Assembly (NCBI GenBank): GCA_002381615.1
Contig: DFWY01000035.1
Span: 8,341-43,466 of the forward strand
Direction: 5' to 3'
From: Polaromonas sp. UBA4122
GTDB lineage: Bacteria; Pseudomonadota; Gammaproteobacteria; Burkholderiales; Burkholderiaceae_C
Length of the DNA: 35,126 nt
Both the position numbers and the translations under genes were made by a program. The notes beneath the pieces are model-generated. The model saw only the letters and a program-made list of their open reading frames with translations, made no database searches and had not been told where the DNA came from. Below are positions 8,669 to 16,491 of this stretch, piece after piece. The first letter of the stretch is position 1. The number at the start of each line of letters is the position of its first letter.

Positions 8669-9880
8669 TTAAATCACTCCCTTGATGTCAGACAATTGCT
8701 GTACTTGGATCTTGACGTGGCTTATTGACGGGTTCTCGTATGCGAAGTAGCTTTGCCCAAGGTGGAATTGGTAGATTTTTCTAGTCTTCACAATCGATTT
8801 CACGGTTTCCTCCAAATTACTTAACGAGTTCAGTATCTTGATTTTTATGCCATTGACGTGGGTCGCCTTCTGAGCGATTGAGTTGGCGCTGAAGTCCGCG
8901 TCCTTGTAGTCGTATCCATCTACAAACTTGAACCCCTCCTCTCTGAGTTCATTTTTCAGAGTAAGCAGTTCCCCTTCAGGAATGCCTTGGATGAACAGGT
9001 ACGGACAGAACGAGTTTGGTTCGAGTTTTAAGGTTTTCGACCATTTCTTGGACAGGACGAAAACGAGTTCTTTCAATTCATCGCGGATATACGAAGCCGA
9101 ATCTATTTCGACGAGGAAGAAACGCTCGAACGGCGAAATGTTGAGGGCTGTGAAATATTCTTTGCGAAGCGCAGCCAGGTGCATCTTTTTCCCTTTCTTC
9201 TGCACGAACCATTCGTTGAACAGAATGCTGGAAGTATTCACTCTTTGCAAGAACGCTTTCTTTGTGATCGTGCGGTCGGCGGGACTTGGCCGGATCGACA
9301 GTTCCCTTATGACGCGAAGTGCGTTGTTGTAGTAGAAAAATTCCGCGGAGAACGGCTTGCAATCGAACGTCACTTGCAGCTGCTTGATAACCTCCTGAAA
9401 TTGCTTGTCGAACTCCAGCGCGTTTATGTCCACAGTCAGGAGCGCTAGGAATTCGGTCAGATCGCAATCGGTGAGGCCCAGCTCAACATGGCGGCAATGC
9501 TCTACCTTCTTGGTCGTGTACGTGAGGAAGTGCTTTTTTAGGAACTCGATGTCGATGCCGTCGATTAGTTTCTCTTGGCCGGAAGCGTAGTGTCCCCGAA
9601 TTACATACGATACTTTCGGCTTGGTTCCGGCCTTGGCTTCCTTGAAGTGGGACAGCATGTATCTCATTGCCTCCTTGATGACCGAGTGGTTGTATTCCGT
9701 CTTGGCGTAATACTTGCACTGGACCGCCGTCACGTCGGATGCTGTTCGTAGGTCTATGTCCTCGACGCATTCGATCGAAATCGAATCGGTGTCGTTTGCC
9801 AAGCCCAACACACTCCGTATCGACATGTCGAATTGGTAGAAATATCCTCTTATCGTATCAACGGCACTTCGGTCAGTCAT
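8669..9880 (-). CDS. DUF4297/Cap4-like dsDNA endonuclease, HerA partner
   Basis: A 403-residue protein. The N-terminus carries the layout of DUF4297/Cap4 nucleases: TIRGYFYQFDMSI (9-21), then ISIECVEDIDL with acidic residues E37, E40, D41 and D43, then VQCKYYA with Q54 and K56. This matches the E...QxK form of the PD-(D/E)xK fold. The remaining 340 residues are not recognised and may mediate oligomerisation or HerA binding. The start at 9880 is set by a strong GGAGAA ribosome site; a longer reading from 9928 lacks one. The coupled HerA gene downstream makes this a HerA-DUF4297 arrangement, a class reported to protect against phage. The nuclease assignment rests on motifs alone; a different nuclease family with the same motif layout is possible. 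Confidence 0.78.
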   Translation of the reverse strand: MTDRSAVDTIRGYFYQFDMSIRSVLGLANDTDSISIECVEDIDLRTASDVTAVQCKYYAKTEYNHSVIKEAMRYMLSHFKEAKAGTKPKVSYVIRGHYASGQEKLIDGIDIEFLKKHFLTYTTKKVEHCRHVELGLTDCDLTEFLALLTVDINALEFDKQFQEVIKQLQVTFDCKPFSAEFFYYNNALRVIRELSIRPSPADRTITKKAFLQRVNTSSILFNEWFVQKKGKKMHLAALRKEYFTALNISPFERFFLVEIDSASYIRDELKELVFVLSKKWSKTLKLEPNSFCPYLFIQGIPEGELLTLKNELREEGFKFVDGYDYKDADFSANSIAQKATHVNGIKIKILNSLSNLEETVKSIVKTRKIYQFHLGQSYFAYENPSISHVKIQVQQLSDIKGVI

Positions 9881-9961
9881 ATCTTCTCCAAGGACAAATT
9901 TTGGCCATTTCTTGTCGGGACTCGCCAAAAAGCTGGCGCGATGCGACTGCGATTTCTCTTT

Positions 9962-11779
9962 TCATCCATGCAGCTTCTTGCCAAACTCCCCATCCCCACT
10001 CGCCGTAATCACCAGCCGATGCGTCGCCCGCGTCGCCCCCACATAAAACAACCTCGCCTCCTCCCGCTCATCCTCCCCTTGCGCAGGCATCTGCCCCACC
10101 CCCATCAGCGCCACCACCGGAAACTCCAGCCCCTTGCTGGCGTGCATGGTCAGCACCTTGATGGTGTCGTCATTGGGGTTGAAGCTGCCTGCGCCTTTGC
10201 GCACCTGATGCGGCAGCTGCCAGCGGCTCAGTGCTTGGGCGCATTCGTCCATCTCGTCGTAGCGTCGGCAAATAACGGCCATATCGCCCCACGCGTGGCC
10301 CTCTTGGTGGGCGGCGTTCAGCAGATCGGCAATCTTGGTCGCCTCGGCGCGCAGGTTGGGCAAGCGGATGATCAGCGGTGCCTCGCCATCGCGCCCGCAG
10401 CTGATGGGCTTGAGCAGCGGAATGCCGTCATCGTCTTTGTCGTCCGCTGTCAGCAGGTCCGCCGCAATCAGGCTGGCGGTTTGCAAAATCTGTTTGGTGT
10501 TGCGGTAGTTGATTTTCAGAATCGTGGTGCGGCCTTGCGCCTGCACGCCGACGCTTTTGAAGCTGAACTGTTTGCTGCGGCTGCGCTCATAAATGCTCTG
10601 CGCATCGTCATACAGCAGCAACAGGCTGTTGGTCGTCGGGTCCACCATTTGCGTGACGAGCTTGAGCCACTCGGGGGCAAAGTCGTGGCCTTCGTCAATG
10701 AGGATGGCCTGATACTGGCCCGACGGAATCTGCTTGCGGTCAACGCCGTGGATGACACGTTGCACAAGCTCTACAACGTACTGATCGCGCCCTATCTGTC
10801 CAGGCAGCGTTTGACCATACGTGACCAGTTGGTCTCGGCACCATTTGTGAAAATGCCGCGCATGCACCATGCTGGAAAGGCCCTTGGCCTCCATCACCGA
10901 GGCGAGCTTCACCGCCAGCGGCTCGTTGTAGCAAAGAATGAGGATGGGCTTGGACGCTGCCGTGTGCGCCTTGGCCAGGTACTCGGCGCGGTAGCCGAGG
11001 ATCATGGTTTTGCCGGAACCGGCCACGCCGTGAATCACGCGGTGGCCGTCGCCCAAGGACCGCGCCAGTTGCTCCTGCTGCAGGTCCATCACGCGCATGA
11101 TGCTGGGCAGTTCAGCCTCGCCATCGCTGTCGTCAAACAGTGCGCCCTGCGTTTGCACGCGCACTTCGGGGAACATGATCCAGCGCACGCGGTCGAGCTG
11201 CGGCAGCGACATGACGCCGCGCATCATGTAGGGGAACATGCCCCACAGGCGGCTTTGCAGGTCTTCGGCTTCCACTTTTTCCAGCATTTCGTCGCTGCAA
11301 ACAACCTGATGCGGCTCAATGACCTGATCCAGCTGGCCTTCCGTGAATTGCTTGCGCGTGATGTTGGGAAACACGACGCCATAACTCCAGGGAAAGGCCA
11401 GCCCGCCTTGGTACTTGCCGTCGGCATGCACCAACTGCGGGTCGCGCTTGAGGGCGTCTACCACCGCATGCGCATGTTGCCGGGCTTGTTCAGCGGGGTT
11501 GGGCGGGGTCTTCAGCATGCCGTCAATAAAGACCTGCCAGCTTTGCTTGTCGGCGTGCTGAATGATTTTTGTGCTCCAGTCCTTCACCTCCAGAATCAGC
11601 AGGCCACGCCGGGGATGCATCACCACAAAGTCAGGGTGTAAATGCCTGGGGCCCACCGGCACGTCGTACCAGAGCAGGTAGTCGTCGTCGAGTTTTTGTT
11701 CAAGCCGTTCGGCCAGTCGCCGTTCGCCGGGTGTCATGCGCGAAACGCAGGTACCGATTGCAGGAATAAGAGTCGCCAT
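9962..11779 (-). CDS. NERD nuclease domain fused to a UvrD-like SF1 helicase
   Basis: A 605-residue two-domain protein. Residues 15-100 fit the NERD (nuclease-related) domain, with HPDFVVMHPRRGLLILEVKDW supplying D50, E64 and K66 of the restriction-endonuclease-like site. The helicase part has Walker A GVAGSGKTMI (251-260), Walker B ILIDEGHDF (359-367), motif IV/V-like MHASKGLEFPVV and motif VI ARLFYVGATRATH. It probably unwinds and cuts nucleic acid, in DNA repair or phage defence. It is GC-rich like the host chromosome. Its stop is 81 bp upstream of the DUF4297-like start on the same strand, with only a weak 5-bp hairpin (9923-9938) between them, so co-transcription with the HerA pair is possible but unproven. 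Confidence 0.9.
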   Translation of the reverse strand: MATLIPAIGTCVSRMTPGERRLAERLEQKLDDDYLLWYDVPVGPRHLHPDFVVMHPRRGLLILEVKDWSTKIIQHADKQSWQVFIDGMLKTPPNPAEQARQHAHAVVDALKRDPQLVHADGKYQGGLAFPWSYGVVFPNITRKQFTEGQLDQVIEPHQVVCSDEMLEKVEAEDLQSRLWGMFPYMMRGVMSLPQLDRVRWIMFPEVRVQTQGALFDDSDGEAELPSIMRVMDLQQEQLARSLGDGHRVIHGVAGSGKTMILGYRAEYLAKAHTAASKPILILCYNEPLAVKLASVMEAKGLSSMVHARHFHKWCRDQLVTYGQTLPGQIGRDQYVVELVQRVIHGVDRKQIPSGQYQAILIDEGHDFAPEWLKLVTQMVDPTTNSLLLLYDDAQSIYERSRSKQFSFKSVGVQAQGRTTILKINYRNTKQILQTASLIAADLLTADDKDDDGIPLLKPISCGRDGEAPLIIRLPNLRAEATKIADLLNAAHQEGHAWGDMAVICRRYDEMDECAQALSRWQLPHQVRKGAGSFNPNDDTIKVLTMHASKGLEFPVVALMGVGQMPAQGEDEREEARLFYVGATRATHRLVITASGDGEFGKKLHG

Positions 11780-12135
11780 CCGGGAATCACCAACCTCTCA
11801 ACACATCTAATAACAGTTTGTGACAGGCATCATGCCGGTAAGCGGGTCATATAGCCAGCGCTGCGTTGCTGCAAAGGAACTCGGCGGCACGAATGATTAC
11901 GGGGAAATATGTTCCCAAACACTTGTGTGACCTCGCTGAATCTGTCGAACCGGCGCGGGTTGTCATGGCCTTTGCGGGGTGCGCCGACAGACTCTGTGGG
12001 AGCTGGCCTACTTACCACTGAGCGGGCACCGGTATCGTGGTAATTGGTTAGCGCCTAACGACGAAACGCTGACCCGCGACTCGTCGCGCCAGGCTTGGCC
12101 TGGATTTATCAAGTCGAAATTTCAAGGAGTTGAAG
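11780..12135. other. 356-bp divergent intergenic region
   Basis: Lies between the oppositely oriented NERD-helicase and CsbD genes, so it should hold both promoters. Visible elements are a short inverted repeat GTTAG-CGC-CTAAC at 12047-12059 and an AAGGAG ribosome site at 12124-12129 for the CsbD gene. A minus-strand open frame of 62 codons (11830-12018) shows no recognisable protein features and no ribosome site, and I do not call it a gene. I could not identify a convincing -35/-10 pair. Confidence 0.5.
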
Positions 12136-12315
12136 ATGAACAAGGATCAAGTCAAAGGCGCCACCAAGCAAACCGCTGGCAAAGTGCAGGAAGCTGCGGG
12201 AAAAATGGTCGGCAGCAAAGAGCAGCAGGTCAAGGGCCTTGGCAAGCAAATTTCGGGCGGTGCCCAGAAGTCCTATGGCGACGCCAAGGAAGCCGTCAAA
12301 GACGCGAACAAGTAA
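12136..12315 (+). CDS. CsbD family small stress-response protein
   Basis: A 59-residue, highly charged, Lys/Gln/Gly/Ala-rich protein without hydrophobic core segments. It begins MNKDQVKGATKQTAGKVQEA and repeats a GK-x-x-G-x-x-E/Q-x-x-x-KG pattern, which is the CsbD family signature (small hydrophilic proteins induced by general stress; molecular role unknown). The start is the ATG at 12136, placed six bases after an AAGGAG ribosome site; a TTG two codons upstream is rejected. It is monocistronic: it is followed at once by a strong hairpin terminator and a convergent transporter gene. Confidence 0.9.
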   Translation: MNKDQVKGATKQTAGKVQEAAGKMVGSKEQQVKGLGKQISGGAQKSYGDAKEAVKDANK

Positions 12316-12370
12316 ACCTTCGCGGCCGGGCCACCTGCGCAGCAGTGGCTTGGCCGGCGCTCTATATCAG

Positions 12371-12408
12371 CGCGGTACTTCGTCCACGGCGAAGTACCGC
12401 GGCTTTTT
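12371..12408 (+). terminator. Rho-independent terminator after the CsbD gene
   Basis: A perfect 12-bp inverted repeat, CGCGGTACTTCG (12371-12382) and CGAAGTACCGCG (12390-12401), with a 7-base loop, followed by GCTTTTTC. It is 55 bp beyond the CsbD stop. The T-run is on the plus strand, so it serves the CsbD transcript. Confidence 0.9.
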
Positions 12409-12410
12409 CA

Positions 12411-12470
12411 AGCATAAAAATACCGCTAGCCCAAATAGCGCGGGCGCAAGCAACTATTAAAACAATAGCC
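12411..12470 (+). repeat. Dispersed intergenic repeat, copy B
   Basis: Consists of ATAAAAATACC, a first potential hairpin formed by GCTAGCCC and GGGCGCAAGC, and a second formed by CTATTAAAACAATAG. It fills the space between the CsbD terminator and the end of the MFS gene (stop at 12475), and has the same orientation as copy C at the other end of that gene. Confidence 0.8.
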
Positions 12471-12474
12471 TGTT

Positions 12475-13710
12475 TCAGGCTTGGTGCGCCGGCCCCGGCA
12501 ACAGGGTAAACGCCAGCGCCCCTGCCGCCAGCAGCGCGGCGATGCTGGCCAGCACAGCCGTGAACGGGTCTGTGCCATGGGCGATTGCCACTGAGGCCAC
12601 GATGCCGGTCAGCCATTGCATGGCGGCCACGCCCATGAACATGGCCATGGTGAACACCGCCATGGCGCGGCCCGTGAGGGCGGCGGGGTAGGCCGCGCGT
12701 ACATCGGCGTACTGCAGCACCAGGTAACCCGACAGCGCGCCAATCATGATGGGGTCGGCCACGTCGATAAGGGTGCTGTGCGTCAAGGCAAATGCGGCAA
12801 ACAGGCCAGAGAACAGCAGCGTGAAGCCGACGATCCAGCGGCGGCGGTGGAGCGGGCCCGGGTCCAGCCGGCCAAACAGCGGCGGTCCGATCAGCGACGC
12901 CAGCGACATCACCAGCGCCACGTTGCCGCATTGCACCAGCGAGAAGCCGTGGCGCTGCATCAGCATGGGCCCGAGCCACAGGCCGCGCAGCGAAATGAAA
13001 GAGGCGTAGCCCACGCTGCCCAGCAGCACAATGCCCAGCGTATGCGGCAACAGGAGCAGCGCGCCAAATTTGCCGATGGCTTGGCGCAGGGTTTCCTTCT
13101 TGTGCGCCTGCCTCGCCTTCGTGACCGCCGCGGGCGGTGCAGGCTCGTGCACCAGCGCATAAATCAGCAGCCAGGCCAGCGCGGCCAACCCGCCCAGTAC
13201 CCAATAGCCCATGCGCCAGGATGTGGCCTGTATCAGCCATGCCAGCGGCGTGCCGGTGAGCAGCATGCCGATGCCGCCCAGGCCCAGCGTAAGCCCGGAA
13301 ATCGCGGCAAAGCGGTCGCTGGGCAGGTGCCGCGCGATAAACACGGTACACACCAGAAACGCCGGCGCGCAGCCAATGCCGATCAGCACTTGGCCGGCCA
13401 CCAGCACGCCGAAACTGCTGGCCAGTGCCGACAGGGCCGAGCCGGCAATCGCAATGGGAAACGCCGCCAGCACCGTGCGCCGCACGCCATGCAGGTCAAT
13501 GCCAATGCCCATGAACAATTGCATGGCGCCAAACGCGAAGTGAAAGGCGCCTGCGAACAGGCCCAGGTCTTGCGCGCTCAAGTGAAAGTCGGCCTGCAAG
13601 GGCGCGGCCATGATGGTGGCGACCGTGCGATAGGCCTGGCTGAGCGCAAACGCGCTCGTCAGCGCAAACAGCATGATCCAGACGGATGGCAGCGCCGGGC
13701 TGGTTTTCAT
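12475..13710 (-). CDS. Major facilitator superfamily (MFS) transporter
   Basis: A 411-residue, strongly hydrophobic protein in which about twelve membrane segments can be traced in two halves. A central cytoplasmic loop rich in basic residues (KARQAHKKETLRQAIGKFG, about 198-216) separates them. The loop between segments 2 and 3 carries the DLHGVRR form of the MFS motif A. The substrate cannot be deduced; the sequence is of the general NarK/CynX-like or sugar-phosphate-like type. The ATG at 13710 lies two bases from repeat copy C and has no good ribosome site, so AGAGG inside the repeat may serve. The stop is five bases from copy B, so the gene is neatly bracketed by two direct copies. Confidence 0.9.
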   Translation of the reverse strand: MKTSPALPSVWIMLFALTSAFALSQAYRTVATIMAAPLQADFHLSAQDLGLFAGAFHFAFGAMQLFMGIGIDLHGVRRTVLAAFPIAIAGSALSALASSFGVLVAGQVLIGIGCAPAFLVCTVFIARHLPSDRFAAISGLTLGLGGIGMLLTGTPLAWLIQATSWRMGYWVLGGLAALAWLLIYALVHEPAPPAAVTKARQAHKKETLRQAIGKFGALLLLPHTLGIVLLGSVGYASFISLRGLWLGPMLMQRHGFSLVQCGNVALVMSLASLIGPPLFGRLDPGPLHRRRWIVGFTLLFSGLFAAFALTHSTLIDVADPIMIGALSGYLVLQYADVRAAYPAALTGRAMAVFTMAMFMGVAAMQWLTGIVASVAIAHGTDPFTAVLASIAALLAAGALAFTLLPGPAHQA

Positions 13711-13711
13711 G

Positions 13712-13769
13712 TATAAAAATGGCCTCTAACCCATGCAGGACTGGTGCTTACAGCTATAAAAAACATAGC
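13712..13769 (+). repeat. Dispersed intergenic repeat, copy C
   Basis: TATAAAAATGGCCTCTAACCC, a variable middle, then CAGCTATAAAAAACATAGC with a potential 5-bp hairpin. It lies directly upstream of the MFS start codon, so it forms part of that gene's leader on the opposite strand. Confidence 0.75.
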
Positions 13770-13847
13770 GACGCGTCGCCCGGCCGCCAGCAGTGCGGCC
13801 AATGCGTTGGCGGGCGGCATCGATGGTCGGTATGGAGCACCGATGAT

Positions 13848-14483
13848 TCATCGACGCCGTGCGACGAGACCGATCAGCGCTGAGCGGCCATGATGCCTGT
13901 CGCCTTCGGTCAGCTCTGCCTCGTATTCGCGCAGGTGGAGCAGCTCAAAATCGGCGAATGCCTCGCGCAACAACGCCTCGGTGTAGAGGTGCGAAACCTG
14001 CGGTGGTCCGCCGGTCTTGTAGTCGAGTTGCCTGGGCGTGTAGCCCTGCAGCATCAGGGTACCGCCGGGCTTGAGACAGCGCTTCATGTTCGAGAACAGG
14101 CGCTCGCGCATCGCCGGATCGGCGAACTGCACGAAGACTGCCGCGACGCCATCGTAGGTGTCCAGCGGCCACGGGTAGGCGTCGCAGTCGCTGACGGCAA
14201 AGTTCACTGACACGCCTTTTTCCGCGGCCAGCCTGCGCGCCTTGGCCACGCCGACGCTGGCGATGTCAAAAGCGTCGACCACCAGGCCCTGGCCAGCCAG
14301 CCAGACGCTGTTGCGGCCTTCGCCGTCGGCCACGCACAGCACGCGCTGGCCGGGCTGCCACACGCCAGCGTACTCGCGCAGCCAGGCGTTGGGCTCGGTG
14401 CCGAAAAGGTAGAGTTCGGCCTCGAAGCGCCGGTTCCAGGTGTCTGCCGCATCGGCAAAAGGGGCGGGGGATACAGAATTCAT
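13848..14483 (-). CDS. Class I SAM-dependent methyltransferase
   Basis: A 211-residue protein with a Rossmann-type methyltransferase domain. Motif I is VLCVADGEGRNSVWLAGQG (about 49-67), followed by the acidic residue of VDAFDIA that should bind the ribose of SAM. Motif II is YDGVAAVFVQF and motif III is LKPGGTLMLQGYTP. This resembles TehB-like small-molecule methyltransferases; the substrate is unknown. ATG at 14483 is used, although no clear ribosome site precedes it. It diverges from the flavin reductase gene across about 146 bp. Confidence 0.88.
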   Translation of the reverse strand: MNSVSPAPFADAADTWNRRFEAELYLFGTEPNAWLREYAGVWQPGQRVLCVADGEGRNSVWLAGQGLVVDAFDIASVGVAKARRLAAEKGVSVNFAVSDCDAYPWPLDTYDGVAAVFVQFADPAMRERLFSNMKRCLKPGGTLMLQGYTPRQLDYKTGGPPQVSHLYTEALLREAFADFELLHLREYEAELTEGDRHHGRSALIGLVARRR

Positions 14484-14629
14484 GGGTGTTTAAAAGTGAT
14501 GGTGTCCAGACCTTCAGCGCGGTGCTGCAGTTTGCAGTGTCATCTTAATCCCGGCCGCAAGTGGGCGACACCCGTTGGGGCGGTTTCGGTTATCGTCAGC
14601 TCCACACCCAGTTCACCGCGGAGTTGCCC

Positions 14630-15250
14630 GTGCCCAATGCCATTCACTTTTACGAACCCCGTGACGGCCACCGCCTGCCGCACGATCCTTTCAATGCCAT
14701 CGTCGGGCCGCGCCCGATCGGCTGGATTTCGTCGCGCAGTGCAGCGGGCGCGCTGAACCTGGCGCCCTACAGCTTTTTCAACGCCTTCAACTACACGCCG
14801 CCCATCGTCGGCTTTGCCAGCGTTGGCCACAAAGACACGGTGCACAACATCGAGCAGACCGGCGAGTTTGCCTGGAACCTGGTGACGCGCCCGCTGGCTG
14901 AGGCCATGAACCAGACCAGCGCCGCGGTGCCGCCCGAGGTCAGTGAATTCGCTCTGGCGGGCCTGACGCCGGTGGCTTCGCGCCTGATTGCGGTGCCGCG
15001 CGTGCTTGAGAGCCCGGTCTCGTTTGAGTGCCGCTGCACGCAGATCGTGCAGCTTCAGGCTGCCAGCGGCGACAAGCTGCCTACCTGGCTGGTGCTCGGC
15101 GAGGTGGTGGCGGTGCATATCGACCAGGCTTTGCTGAAAGACGGCGTGTACGACACCGCCGCCGCCGGACATGTGCTGCGCGGCGGCGGCGCGGCGGATT
15201 ATTTCACCATCGGGCCGGAGCAGTTGTTCCGCATGCGCCGCCCCGCCTGA
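14630..15250 (+). CDS. Flavin reductase family protein (DIM6/NTAB type, FMN-binding split barrel)
   Basis: A 206-residue protein starting at a GTG preceded by GGAG at six bases' distance. The N-terminus HFYEPRDGHRLPHDPFNAIVGPRPIGWISS is the signature of the FMN-binding flavin-reductase-like family, and LAPYSFFNAFNYTPPIVGFAS and EFAWNLV follow as usual. Such proteins bind FMN and either reduce flavin for a partner oxygenase or act on a small substrate; no partner oxygenase gene is adjacent. A longer reading from 14561 adds 23 residues unlike the family and is rejected. It converges on slyD with 42 bp between the stops. Confidence 0.9.
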   Translation: MPNAIHFYEPRDGHRLPHDPFNAIVGPRPIGWISSRSAAGALNLAPYSFFNAFNYTPPIVGFASVGHKDTVHNIEQTGEFAWNLVTRPLAEAMNQTSAAVPPEVSEFALAGLTPVASRLIAVPRVLESPVSFECRCTQIVQLQAASGDKLPTWLVLGEVVAVHIDQALLKDGVYDTAAAGHVLRGGGAADYFTIGPEQLFRMRRPA

Positions 15251-15292
15251 GGTCGCTCGGGCTGCGTTGTTCCAGCCTGCCGCGCCAATACC

Positions 15293-15769
15293 TCAGTGCT
15301 GGTGCCCGTGCTCGCCATGCACATGTTTGTGCGCCATCTCTTCTTCAGAAGCGGCGCGCACATCGATGACTTTCAAGGTAAAGCGCAGGGCCTTGCCGGC
15401 CAGCGGATGGTTGCCGTCCAGCAGGACGATGTCGCCCTTGATTTTCGAGACGTTGAACACCTGCTCGCGGCCGTCGCTGCCGCGGCCTTCGAGCTGCCCG
15501 CCCACCTTTACACCGGGCGGAAACTGGCTGCGTGGAATGGTGCGCATCAGGCTCTCGTCGCGCAGGCCGAAGGCGTCTTCGGCCTGCAATGCGAGCACGG
15601 TCTGGAAGCCGGGCTCCTGGCCCTCCAGCGCTTCCTCGATCTTAGGTAGCGTGTTGCCGTAGCCGCCATGCAGGTAGACCATGGGGTCGCTGCTTTCCTC
15701 AATAAACTTGCCTTGGGCATCGGATACCTTGAAGCGCAAGGTGACGGCGGTGTTTTTTTCGATTTTCAT
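15293..15769 (-). CDS. slyD: SlyD-like FKBP-type peptidyl-prolyl isomerase with His-rich tail
   Basis: A 158-residue protein with the FKBP fold interrupted by the insert-in-flap domain typical of SlyD. It begins MKIEKNTAVTLRFKVSD, has YLHGGYGNTLPKIEEALEGQ in the active-site half, and the insert covers about residues 70-125 (AEDAFGLRDESLMRTIPRSQFP, NHPLAGKALRF). The C-terminus is histidine-rich (HKHVHGEHGHQH), as in nickel-binding SlyD, though shorter than in E. coli. Expected roles are prolyl isomerase, chaperone and metal binding in the cytoplasm. It lies 53 bp after the SPOR gene and may be the last gene of the SET-birA-SPOR series. Confidence 0.93.
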   Translation of the reverse strand: MKIEKNTAVTLRFKVSDAQGKFIEESSDPMVYLHGGYGNTLPKIEEALEGQEPGFQTVLALQAEDAFGLRDESLMRTIPRSQFPPGVKVGGQLEGRGSDGREQVFNVSKIKGDIVLLDGNHPLAGKALRFTLKVIDVRAASEEEMAHKHVHGEHGHQH

Positions 15770-15822
15770 GGTTCGCTATGTTTTGTTATCTCTGAGTGGC
15801 GGTACTGGCGTGCAACGCCCCA

Positions 15823-16491
15823 TTAACGGCAGGTCTGCAGCGTCTTGCCTTCAAGCTGCGGCTTGAGCGCTTCCAGCCGGGCCCGCAGCGAGGCATCGAC
15901 CGCAGGCAGCTTGAGCCACAGGCCGCTCTCTTCGGGCCGCTCCAGCACCACCTTGGCGGTGCGCACGCCGCGTTGGACGGCTTTGGCCAGCTCGCGCTCG
16001 GCGTCGGCTTGCGCGCTGAAGTGGCCGAGTGAAAGGCCGGGGCCCAGCGCCGGGTTGACCAGCGGCTCGACCGACAGGCCCAGCTGGCGCAGCTCGCCGC
16101 GTTTTTTGGCCAGGGCTTCTTCGTTGGTGTATTGGCCCATGTAGACAATCCAGCGACCCGGCTCCACGCTGCTTTCAAGCGACCAGCTACCGGCGGGCAG
16201 GCTGCTTTGCAGGCGGGTTCGCAGTGCGCCGGCCTGTTGCTCGGTGAAGAGGCCGGCCTGCAGGCACTCGGCGGCGGCGGGCGTCACTGCGGCGGAAGGC
16301 GGGCTGCCTGCAAGTTGCCGTGCTTCGCTCGCGCTCAGCAGGCGCATGGCCTCGGGCCGGATCTGCTGCGCCAGGCGCTGCGGCTCTGACTGGATGGCAG
16401 GGGCAAAACCGTAGTCGGCCAGCAGGCCGTGCGTCCAGGCAAAGTAGCCCGCATTGCTCAGCAGCAGCGCAAGCACCAGCACTCTCAGCAT
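15823..16491 (-). CDS. SPOR-domain-like membrane-anchored protein
   Basis: A 222-residue protein with one N-terminal hydrophobic segment (LRVLVLALLLSNAGYFAW, residues 2-19) and the rest outside the membrane. The region from about 80 to 160 (AECLQAGLFTEQQAGALRTRLQ, WIVYMGQYTNEEALAKKRGELRQLG, then SLGHFSAQADAERELAKAVQRG) shows the FxxxxxA...L pattern of SPOR repeats, which bind denuded peptidoglycan at division sites. It overlaps the end of birA by seven bases. Genes of this type follow birA in several Burkholderiales, as I recall. The specific function is unknown. Confidence 0.75.
   Translation of the reverse strand: MLRVLVLALLLSNAGYFAWTHGLLADYGFAPAIQSEPQRLAQQIRPEAMRLLSASEARQLAGSPPSAAVTPAAAECLQAGLFTEQQAGALRTRLQSSLPAGSWSLESSVEPGRWIVYMGQYTNEEALAKKRGELRQLGLSVEPLVNPALGPGLSLGHFSAQADAERELAKAVQRGVRTAKVVLERPEESGLWLKLPAVDASLRARLEALKPQLEGKTLQTCR

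Noticed and set aside
9833-11641. A 602-codon plus-strand open frame antisense to the NERD-helicase gene
   Set aside because: It is the mirror of a GC-rich coding region; its translation is rich in His, Arg and Gln with no recognisable domain, while the minus strand has complete nuclease and helicase motifs.
6985-11779. Prophage or insertion sequence carrying the defence genes
   Set aside because: No integrase, transposase, terminal repeats or phage structural genes are present in the window; attachment sites could not be identified.
12616-13716. A 366-codon plus-strand open frame antisense to the MFS gene
   Set aside because: Its low-complexity, His/Arg/Gln/Gly-rich product is typical of antisense frames in GC-rich DNA; the minus strand encodes a normal transporter.
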